Of a DNA stretch of 5,471 bases, positions 1-5,017 are shown in pieces; the stretch's first letter is position 1, and the number at the start of each line of letters is the position of its first letter. The translations under genes were made by a program, and so were the position numbers. This DNA is from Chloroflexota bacterium (GTDB lineage Bacteria; Chloroflexota; Ktedonobacteria; Ktedonobacterales; Ktedonobacteraceae): assembly GCA_021828635.1 (NCBI GenBank), contig JAJZEJ010000592.1, forward strand, positions 1 through 5,471, in the 5' to 3' direction. Below the pieces are notes generated by a model. It did no database searches. It had not been told where the DNA came from and saw nothing but the letters and a program-made list of their open reading frames with translations.

Positions 1-1
1 C

Positions 2-613
2 AATAATCCATCTATTGTCTATGCCGGTGGCACTATCGGCCCCATGCCACTAGTTGCGGGAGCCAGCAACACGACGCCACGAAGTAGTACGCTAACTCCA
101 GTGAGTGGCAATTTTAACTTGCGGGTCAGCCAGAATGGTGGCGCGACCTGGAATCGCGTCAGCACACCAACACACTTCGTCTCGGTGCAGGACTGGTTCG
201 TCAGCCCAAACGGCACACTCTACGCCTCTTCTGGCTATTCAAGCTACTCGCAGTCTGGCCCGCCTATCGTCACACGGGGAACCGCTACGCTGGTAGGCAC
301 GGTGACAGTGCCACAAAGCAGCAACAAGAGCGGCACGACGCAGGGTTCAACTGGCGGCAACAACAATCAAAGCATTGCCAACAGTGGCTCAAGCGCACAG
401 GTACCGACCGGTGGTTCACCAGCACCACTCAGCACACCCGGTACCTCAGCCCAGATCGAGCAGTATGACCTCGCAACAGGGCAGTGGAGTTCGGTAGCGC
501 AGGCTCCAGCATATAGCACGCTCATCGCCGTCACTCCTGGTTCACAGGGTCAAACAGTGTTATGGGCGCGGGTTGCCAACAACAACCGGATAGCATTATA
601 TCGTTACCAGTAA
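2..613 (+). CDS. Asp-box/beta-propeller (sialidase-fold) surface protein, C-terminal part
   Basis: The reading frame is open from the first complete codon at base 2 to the TAA at 611-613, so the N-terminus lies outside the window. An ATG at 44 is internal, because protein-like sequence (NNPSIVYAGG) continues upstream of it. That stretch, followed by the Asp-box SQNGGATW at about bases 127-150, matches the strand-turn pattern of BNR/Asp-box beta-propellers (sialidase, VPS10 and photosystem-stability-factor folds). A second blade-like piece (VQDWFVSPNGTLYASS) follows. About 50 residues rich in S, G, N, T, P and Q then precede a last blade containing YDLATGQWSS, which is Kelch-like. It ends in RIALYRYQ with no anchor or sorting motif. 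No catalytic residues are visible, so a binding or structural surface role is more likely than sialidase activity, and the substrate is unknown. It is convergent with the transferase gene downstream. Confidence 0.75.
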   Translation, partial: NNPSIVYAGGTIGPMPLVAGASNTTPRSSTLTPVSGNFNLRVSQNGGATWNRVSTPTHFVSVQDWFVSPNGTLYASSGYSSYSQSGPPIVTRGTATLVGTVTVPQSSNKSGTTQGSTGGNNNQSIANSGSSAQVPTGGSPAPLSTPGTSAQIEQYDLATGQWSSVAQAPAYSTLIAVTPGSQGQTVLWARVANNNRIALYRYQ

Positions 614-628
614 CATGCTAAGGATAGT

Positions 629-714
629 ATGGCACCCACAAGGGGTGTCACTACATGTAACATGCATCTACGGCGCGAAAGGATATATGTAGTGATACCC
701 CTTGTGGGTGCCAT
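629..714. repeat. 31-bp inverted repeat with 24-nt loop; head-to-head GTAG-REP pair between convergent genes
   Basis: The arms at 629-659 and 684-714 are reverse complements at 29 of 31 positions, with a 24-nt loop at 660-683. The mismatches are G647/T696 and G657/T686. Both are G-U wobbles in plus-strand RNA and C-A mismatches in minus-strand RNA. Each arm also holds its own small palindrome (ACCC and GGGT around a 4-5-nt loop). Each has GTAG on its inner side, at 651-654 on the minus strand and 689-692 on the plus strand, giving two REP-like modules with heads facing inward. The element fills the space between the stops of two convergent genes, so it could act as a two-way transcript end or 3'-protecting hairpin. 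There is no T-run after either arm, so it is not a classical intrinsic terminator. No target-site duplication is evident. Confidence 0.85.
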
Positions 715-727
715 GCGCGTTTAAACA

Positions 728-2059
728 TCACACCACCGTTTTATCCGTTTGCACCCTCTCTACCGCTTCGGACGGCTCATCGCCCTGCATAAACGAATCT
801 ACAGCAGGAGCAAGCGTGCTGCTACTAAGCGACGTATCAACGTCACCTCCATCACCATTCTTAGGCTTAGGATCGGGGTCAGAGGGCTTGATGGGCATAC
901 CGCGTCTGCGCTGGCGATTGTCAACCCACGCAATCAAGAGTATCATCGCCATACCAACAACGCCCATGCCAATGAGCTTGTAAATATGCGGGAGATTGAG
1001 GGCTAGAATGCCGAAAAGAAAGGTCAAACCATAGAAGACATAGCAGATTTGCTTGACGGTCAGGCCGGTTGCCAGTAAACGATAATGCATATGGGTGTTG
1101 TCAAAATGCAGTGGATGCTGACCATGCCGCATCCGATTGATCGCCACCACGGCCAGATCGAGAATAGGGATGCCTAGCAGCATCAAAGCCAGCGCAACCT
1201 TCGCACCGCCGATGATCGACAGCACAGCCAGACCCAGGCCGAGAAACTGCGAACCACTATCGCCCATCAGAATTTTAGCCGGATTCCAGTTGTGTGGCAG
1301 AAAGCCTAGCACCGCGCCGGTGAAAATGGCTCCCAGAATAGCGATACTATGCTGACCCAGTACCCAACTAATAATCGTGATGAACAGCCCGGCGATTGCC
1401 ACAATGCCCGTCGCCAGCCCATCCAACCCATCGACCAGATTGACCGTGTTCATCATACCAACCATCCAGAACCAGGTGAACAACACAGCCGGAATAGCTA
1501 GCCACGTGATCGCGGGCGTATGAATGAAAAGCGTAATCTCCGGCTCACGGTACCAGGGTAAGCCTGGACGATAGATTGGCACACCAAAAGGGTTGCTGAA
1601 CCCAAAAAATAGCACACCCTGAAAGACATACTTGATCATGCCATTGACGACATCCCAGCCTGGCCCCATCACAATCACCACAGCGATAGTCTGCGCTAAC
1701 AACTTGGGCAATGGTCTCAATCCTTTGACATCATCATAGGCATGCACAACCACAATCAGTAGCGCAGCCCCCAGCAGAAGCCAGTAACTGACCATCTCCC
1801 TAGACGAGACATGCTGCCCCGAATAGAACAGTAACGAGGCAATCACAAAAGCTAGGAATATCGCCACCCCTCCCAGGCGCGGCCTCATATCCCTAACACG
1901 TCCCTCTTCTTGCCTGCCTAACCAACCCTTACGCCGACAGAAATAGATCACAACAAAGGTGAAGAGATAGGCCAGCAGAAAGGCACATACCCCGCCGAGG
2001 AGCATGACCACAATGTCGGGAAGAGCAACGGGCAAGGATAATAATAATATGTGCGGCAT
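728..2059 (-). CDS. WecA/TagO-like polyprenyl-phosphate sugar-1-phosphate transferase (MraY family)
   Basis: A 443-residue integral membrane protein of the family that transfers a (usually N-acetyl)hexosamine-1-phosphate from UDP-sugar to undecaprenyl phosphate, the first step of surface glycopolymer synthesis at the inner face of the membrane. Visible motifs are PRLGG at 60-64, DD at 109-110 followed by K119 and Q123, NTVNLVDGLDGLA at 204-216, NWNPAKILMGDSGS at 257-270, D301 with NR at 308-309, and D320 with HMHYRLL at 323-329. Hydrophobic segments alternate through to about residue 378. The last ~65 residues are hydrophilic and probably disordered. The D320-HxH pattern and the lack of an MraY-type HHHFE favour WecA/TagO over MraY, but the sugar cannot be assigned. 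Two oddities are a Y in place of the second H of the usual HxHH, and a longer DD-to-DGLDG interval than in E. coli WecA. The start is supported by AGGAGGA 11 nt upstream. Confidence 0.9.
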   Translation of the reverse strand: MPHILLLSLPVALPDIVVMLLGGVCAFLLAYLFTFVVIYFCRRKGWLGRQEEGRVRDMRPRLGGVAIFLAFVIASLLFYSGQHVSSREMVSYWLLLGAALLIVVVHAYDDVKGLRPLPKLLAQTIAVVIVMGPGWDVVNGMIKYVFQGVLFFGFSNPFGVPIYRPGLPWYREPEITLFIHTPAITWLAIPAVLFTWFWMVGMMNTVNLVDGLDGLATGIVAIAGLFITIISWVLGQHSIAILGAIFTGAVLGFLPHNWNPAKILMGDSGSQFLGLGLAVLSIIGGAKVALALMLLGIPILDLAVVAINRMRHGQHPLHFDNTHMHYRLLATGLTVKQICYVFYGLTFLFGILALNLPHIYKLIGMGVVGMAMILLIAWVDNRQRRRGMPIKPSDPDPKPKNGDGGDVDTSLSSSTLAPAVDSFMQGDEPSEAVERVQTDKTVV

Positions 2060-2070
2060 CGCTGTTTCTT

Positions 2071-2077
2071 TCCTCCT
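2071..2077 (-). promoter_or_regulatory. ribosome binding site of the WecA-like gene
   Basis: On the minus strand this reads AGGAGGA, a near-perfect Shine-Dalgarno, with 11 nt between it and the ATG at 2057-2059. The spacing is slightly long but the match is strong. It supports MPHILLL as the N-terminus. Confidence 0.7.
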
Positions 2078-2165
2078 CGGCTCCCTATGATTTTATCAAA
2101 TTAACGATCTTCACAATGAAGAAAACGTTTCATCACATGGCTTTTCAAGAATACTTTTAACCTCT

Positions 2166-2171
2166 ATTATA
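2166..2171 (-). promoter_or_regulatory. candidate -10 box upstream of the WecA-like gene
   Basis: The 183-bp gap between the prmC stop and the WecA-like start contains a perfect minus-strand TATAAT about 107 nt before the start codon. No good -35 box is seen at 16-19 nt spacing. A TTGATC lies only 9 nt upstream, so any promoter here would rely on other contacts. If real, the transferase has its own start site and an approximately 100-nt leader. The rest of 2060-2242 shows no gene and no REP-like palindrome. Confidence 0.35.
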
Positions 2172-2242
2172 CATACTACAGATCAATGGACCGCATCTCG
2201 TCCACTACCAAAGAACCATAGTTACCATAAAAATTCACGCCC

Positions 2243-3130
2243 TCAAACCTGTATTTGTAACACGCGATCCCAGCCCGCATAATCCATCAGAGCCGTCACC
2301 TCAGCCTGCGGCCAATGCTCATGCAGGTAATGTTGCAATGGCTCACGTTGTTGATAGCCTATCTCCAGCAAGATCACCGCATTGCTCTTGAGCGTAGCAG
2401 ATTGCCTGATTTCATCCAATAGGCGGTACAATAGGGCTAGCCCTTTTGGGCCACTAAAAAGCGCCAGATGCGGCTCATAGTTCACTACATCAGGTGTAAG
2501 CTGGTCCATTTCATCCGTACCAACATAGGGTAGATTGGCGAGCAACACATCGACAGCTTCCGGTAGAGGTGCCAGTAGATCACCTTGCAAGAGACGGACA
2601 CGCGCCTCTACATAATGCTGCTGACAATTCAGCCGGGCCACAGCCAACGCTTCGGCAGAGATATCGCTGGCATAGAGATAGGGTAGGCGTGGCTCCTCGA
2701 CAGCCAGCGTGATAGAAATAGCACCACTACCAGTACCTATATCAGCCACCACGGGCATCTGTCCAGCAGCCAGACGCAGACGAATCTGTTGTAAGGCAGT
2801 CTCAACCAGTAACTCGGTTTCGGGACGGGGAATTAGCACGCGGGAATCGACAATAAAATCGAGGCCATAGAACTCTTTGTGACCGAGGAGATAGGCCACA
2901 GGCTCGCCCTGCGCACGTCGCGCAAGCAGGGCAGAAAACTGTTGCTCCTGCTCAGGGGTCAATTCGCGTTCTGGATAGGCATAGAGCATGGCACGCTCTA
3001 TGCCTAGCACGTGTGCCAACAACACCTGCGTATCCAGGCGACCTAGACGACCTATGCTATGTTCCTCTGACGGGTTCGCCGCTAGCAATTGTTGCATACC
3101 CTGCTGTAAAGCGTCACGAATAGTGGTCAT
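2243..3130 (-). CDS. prmC: PrmC: peptide chain release factor N5-glutamine methyltransferase
   Basis: PrmC (HemK) is a cytoplasmic enzyme that methylates, from S-adenosylmethionine, the glutamine of the GGQ motif in release factors RF1 and RF2 and so promotes efficient termination. The 295-residue length is normal. Residues 1-72 form the small helical N-terminal domain (TIRDAL, then LDTQVLLAHVLG). The signature GEPVAYLLGHKEFYG with IPRPETE follows at 76-106. SAM-binding motif I, DIGTGSGAIS, is at 130-139, an acidic residue follows at D156, and the substrate motif is NLPY at 199-202 where most PrmC proteins have NPPY. EPHLALFSGPKGLALYR-like and LEIGYQQ blocks follow. The frame is open further upstream, but homology to the usual M-x-IREAL start favours the ATG at 3128-3130. 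An AAAGGA lies only 3 nt before it, an unusually short spacing. It lies 34 bp after a DUF2203 gene, probably in one transcript. Confidence 0.95.
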   Translation of the reverse strand: MTTIRDALQQGMQQLLAANPSEEHSIGRLGRLDTQVLLAHVLGIERAMLYAYPERELTPEQEQQFSALLARRAQGEPVAYLLGHKEFYGLDFIVDSRVLIPRPETELLVETALQQIRLRLAAGQMPVVADIGTGSGAISITLAVEEPRLPYLYASDISAEALAVARLNCQQHYVEARVRLLQGDLLAPLPEAVDVLLANLPYVGTDEMDQLTPDVVNYEPHLALFSGPKGLALLYRLLDEIRQSATLKSNAVILLEIGYQQREPLQHYLHEHWPQAEVTALMDYAGWDRVLQIQV

Positions 3131-3133
3131 AAA

Positions 3134-3139
3134 TCCTTT
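3134..3139 (-). promoter_or_regulatory. prmC ribosome binding site with unusually short spacer
   Basis: On the minus strand AAAGGA is followed by TTT and the ATG, a 3-nt spacer against the usual 5-9. The REP-like palindrome begins at the very next base (3140), so hairpin formation in the mRNA would sit directly beside this site. Confidence 0.45.
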
Positions 3140-3163
3140 GTAGGGGCATGATTCATCACGCCC
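3140..3163 (+). repeat. solo GTAG-REP palindrome in the DUF2203-prmC gap
   Basis: GTAG at 3140-3143 is followed by a 20-nt imperfect palindrome (GGGC, then TGAT-TC-ATCA, then GCCC) with one A-C mismatch in a 9-bp stem. It matches the right-hand module of the element at 4978-5001 at 18 of 24 positions, and all six differences are transitions. It ends one base before the stop codon of the DUF2203 gene and begins right next to the prmC ribosome binding site. It therefore occupies nearly the whole 34-bp intercistronic gap. Confidence 0.75.
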
Positions 3164-3164
3164 A

Positions 3165-3557
3165 TCAGAGTGGCTCACGACCTGCAAAACCTGTGGAGGT
3201 ATAGTGCCAGAAACCAATATGGTCTTCGTCCAGTCGCCAGCACAGATAGATTTCGCGTCCATCGCGCAGGCTGAGAAAATCGACCAGCCCCATATCAGGG
3301 TCTTTGAGTTCACAGCCCAACACTTGTACTTGTCCAACCAGGTTAGCCAGTCGCTCCATGTGGCGGGTAATACTGTCATGTATCTGGGCCATCTGCACTT
3401 GCAAGTGATGTCCATTGCCCCTCGCTTGCCCATGCACCACCACCAGTTCGTCTTCGGCCTCTCGTAGTTTCTGACGTTCCTGCTGTATCTCTCGTAACAC
3501 AACGCGCAGGCGTGGCAACAATGCCTCGGCCTCCTCAAGTGTAAAGTAATGTGGCAT
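3165..3557 (-). CDS. DUF2203 family protein
   Basis: A 130-residue protein with the recognisable features of DUF2203, a small family of unknown function. FTLEEAEALLPRLR is at 5-18, and a charged helix likely to form a coiled coil runs over about 15-40. A second helix at about 53-80 is followed by the conserved block GCELKDPDMGLVDF (81-94), then RDGREIYLCWRLDEDHIGFWH (98-118) and GFAGREPL (123-130). Family members usually have FP after the GL-D; this one has FLSL. The ATG at 3555-3557 is chosen because it begins the family-typical MPHYFTLEEAE and has GAAAGG 9 nt upstream. Extending to an ATG further upstream adds residues unlike the family. No signal peptide or membrane segment is seen. It is the first gene of a probable two-gene unit with prmC, and no biochemical role can be assigned. 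Confidence 0.9.
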   Translation of the reverse strand: MPHYFTLEEAEALLPRLRVVLREIQQERQKLREAEDELVVVHGQARGNGHHLQVQMAQIHDSITRHMERLANLVGQVQVLGCELKDPDMGLVDFLSLRDGREIYLCWRLDEDHIGFWHYTSTGFAGREPL

Positions 3558-3566
3558 ACGATGACG

Positions 3567-3572
3567 CCTTTC
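3567..3572 (-). promoter_or_regulatory. ribosome binding site of the DUF2203 gene
   Basis: The minus strand reads GAAAGG with a 9-nt spacer to the ATG at 3555-3557. It supports the shorter start over the in-frame upstream ATGs. Confidence 0.55.
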
Positions 3573-3604
3573 TTTGGAGAGAGGGGACAGCATTCCTCTC
3601 ATGA

Positions 3605-3620
3605 TGTATTGGGCAATACA
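3605..3620. promoter_or_regulatory. 16-bp palindrome in the DUF2203 leader (possible operator)
   Basis: TGTATTGGGCAATACA is a perfect 7-bp inverted repeat around a 2-bp centre, ending 48 bp before the DUF2203 start codon. Size and symmetry would suit a dimeric repressor (for example TetR type). On the minus strand its TGTATT could be a weak -10 box, with TTGGAT 17 nt upstream, which would place the palindrome on the promoter. Neither hexamer is close to consensus. The rest of 3558-3702 shows no gene. Confidence 0.3.
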
Positions 3621-3702
3621 ACACACAGCAAAGAGGCATCCAAGAAGAATACCTCTATAATGAGAGACGCAAAAAAGTTACATAACGTCACTATTGGTTT
3701 TA

Positions 3703-4746
3703 TCACCCATGCCACTGTTGCGCATATTGCTTGGTAAGATCAAGGTACTGTGTGCCGTAGGTTACGCTCGGCTCGATCATCGACCCCTCGTACCACTCGT
3801 TGAATGAGGTAATTGTAATCCACGAAGGGTTGCTAGCCATAGCTGCCGTCCAACTGGTATGATAGGTTGCGCCGTTATCGCGCGGCACAATAAAAGTTCC
3901 CTTGCGTCCAGCGATATGCGTATCGTTGTAGCCAGGCATCACACCTGCCGCCCAGATTTTATCTGTATGATACGCAGCATTATAGGATGCTACCTTGCCA
4001 CTAAATTCCTGGTCAACTGCATTCATATCTTTATTCAACAGCCCCCAATAACCGGCGCTGTATAGATGAATGCCATCGAAGACGCTCAACAGGTTGATGT
4101 TCACACCCTCAGCGGACCAGATGATGTGATGCTGCGGGTCAACCTGCTTGATAACCGAGGCCCACAGCGAGAGTGTGCGCCCACCGCCTAGCGGATCCCA
4201 CACAAAAATCACTGGCTTACCCTGCCAATGAAAATAGGCAGAGTTATTGGTGTAGTTGGCGACGACGTAGCGCAAACTATTGACCATGTTGGTCTCACCT
4301 TGCAAATGAGGTGAATCGCTCTCAAAATAGATCGAGGAAGCAAAGGGTTGACCCGTCGTCTGCGTCAACGAGGCGGAATCACTCAGTAATTGTGAGAAGT
4401 TCGTATCCGTCTGATCGTTGATGCCCCACCAGGAGCTAATGAAACCCGTAATACCCGCATGAGCCGCCTCTTGCAACTGGTTTTGTATAGTCGAAGGATC
4501 GGCTGAATTATATTCACTTGTGGGTAGATCTGACATTTTGCTTAATGTCCAATCGGGTTGTGTATACCACATATAATAGAAAGCCAGCACCGGGCGATGC
4601 GGATTGACCGTTTGCGTGGCAACCGACTGAGCATGAGCTGGTTGCCGATACAAAAATGCAGCCGATGCAACGAGCATGCTGATAGCCAAAAGCATGAGCA
4701 AATAGCGTGCAAAAATAGCTGTGAAATGGTGTCGTGATGACAACAT
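3703..4746 (-). CDS. secreted GH99-like glycoside hydrolase (endo-alpha-mannosidase-type fold)
   Basis: A 347-residue exported protein. Residues 1-39 look like a signal peptide: basic start, hydrophobic core at about 12-31, and AHA before a likely cut at 39/40. The mature part begins with PVLAFYYMWYTQPDW (52-66), typical of the glycoside hydrolase family 71/99-like TIM barrel. It continues with AGITGFISSWWG (97-108), a YFES segment (140-143) and WQGKPVIFVWDP (174-185). The near-C-terminal ITSFNEWYEGSMIEP (312-326) is the diagnostic GH99 block. E317 and E320 match the spacing of the two essential glutamates in characterised bacterial GH99 enzymes (E333/E336 in the Bacteroides xylanisolvens enzyme). 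GH99 members cleave internal alpha-mannosidic bonds in mannans and N-glycans, but this substrate is unproven. AAGAGG 6 nt upstream supports the start. Downstream (to 3680) is only a weak hairpin with a six-T run. It is probably monocistronic. Confidence 0.85.
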   Translation of the reverse strand: MLSSRHHFTAIFARYLLMLLAISMLVASAAFLYRQPAHAQSVATQTVNPHRPVLAFYYMWYTQPDWTLSKMSDLPTSEYNSADPSTIQNQLQEAAHAGITGFISSWWGINDQTDTNFSQLLSDSASLTQTTGQPFASSIYFESDSPHLQGETNMVNSLRYVVANYTNNSAYFHWQGKPVIFVWDPLGGGRTLSLWASVIKQVDPQHHIIWSAEGVNINLLSVFDGIHLYSAGYWGLLNKDMNAVDQEFSGKVASYNAAYHTDKIWAAGVMPGYNDTHIAGRKGTFIVPRDNGATYHTSWTAAMASNPSWITITSFNEWYEGSMIEPSVTYGTQYLDLTKQYAQQWHG

Positions 4747-4752
4747 ATTGTA

Positions 4753-4758
4753 CCTCTT
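4753..4758 (-). promoter_or_regulatory. ribosome binding site of the GH99-like gene
   Basis: The minus strand reads AAGAGG with a 6-nt spacer (TACAAT) to the ATG at 4744-4746. This is a good Shine-Dalgarno that supports the signal-peptide-bearing start. Confidence 0.6.
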
Positions 4759-4912
4759 ATGTCTATTGTTAAGCTTTTCCCGAAATATATCTATTAAAGT
4801 ATACGGAATTCATATAAAATCGGATGCATAACAAGAAACATGCACTTTACAATAAATATATATTGACTAAATTTACAGGTACATAGGTCTACATCTTTTA
4901 AGGAAAAACCAA
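4759..4912 (-). other. AT-rich leader of the GH99-like gene, promoter not resolved
   Basis: This gene-free stretch is clearly more AT-rich than its surroundings and precedes the GH99-like gene on the minus strand, so it probably holds that gene's promoter. The best -10 candidates on that strand are TATACT (4798-4803) and TTTAAT just downstream. Neither has a convincing -35 box at normal spacing, so no promoter is called. No small open frame with a ribosome binding site was seen. Confidence 0.35.
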
Positions 4913-4913
4913 C

Positions 4914-5001
4914 GTAGGGACCGATGTATCGCATCCGTTTTTAGGCGTGAGAGGCTGATGGGCCAAACCGGCGTGACGGACGCGATGAATCGCATCCCTA
5001 C
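4914..5001. repeat. 88-bp tail-to-tail GTAG-REP pair (BIME-like element)
   Basis: The left module at 4914-4937 starts with GTAG on the plus strand, and the right module at 4978-5001 starts with GTAG on the minus strand. Together they form an imperfect inverted repeat with 20 of 24 aligned matches and one gap. Each module is itself palindromic, with cores CGAT-GT-ATCG and GCGAT-TC-ATCGC. The 40-bp centre includes GGCGTGA twice (4944-4950 and 4970-4976). The element sits just after the stop of the repeat-protein gene and before the GH99-like leader. A small TACAG-AG-CTGTA hairpin overlaps its edge at 4999-5010. No long T-run follows in the direction of the upstream gene, so it is not a standard terminator. 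Confidence 0.75.
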
Positions 5002-5017
5002 AGAGCTGTAAAAGTCG

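Noticed and set aside
629..714. Classical Rho-independent terminator or full insertion sequence
   Set aside because: No T-run follows the stem in either direction, no transposase frame fits in 86 bp, and no flanking target duplication is visible.
702..1355. Plus-strand open frames opposite the transferase gene
   Set aside because: They are antisense shadows of a clear WecA-family coding region and show no family motifs or ribosome binding sites of their own.
3131..3538. A longer prmC beginning up to ~136 codons upstream in the same frame
   Set aside because: The extension overlaps the DUF2203 gene on the same strand in another frame, is Cys/Trp-rich and unlike any PrmC N-terminus. The ATG at 3128-3130 gives the family-typical start and length.
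3558..3626. A 23-residue N-terminal extension of the DUF2203 protein
   Set aside because: It lacks family similarity, crosses the 16-bp palindrome, and the ATG at 3555-3557 has a good ribosome binding site.
3671..3700. Intrinsic terminator after the GH99-like gene
   Set aside because: A six-T run is present on the minus strand, but the stem before it (GTTA-TG-TAAC) is only 4 bp, too weak to call.
4863..4890. Plus-strand promoter (TTGACT at 4863)
   Set aside because: No acceptable -10 box lies at 16-18 nt and no plus-strand gene follows.
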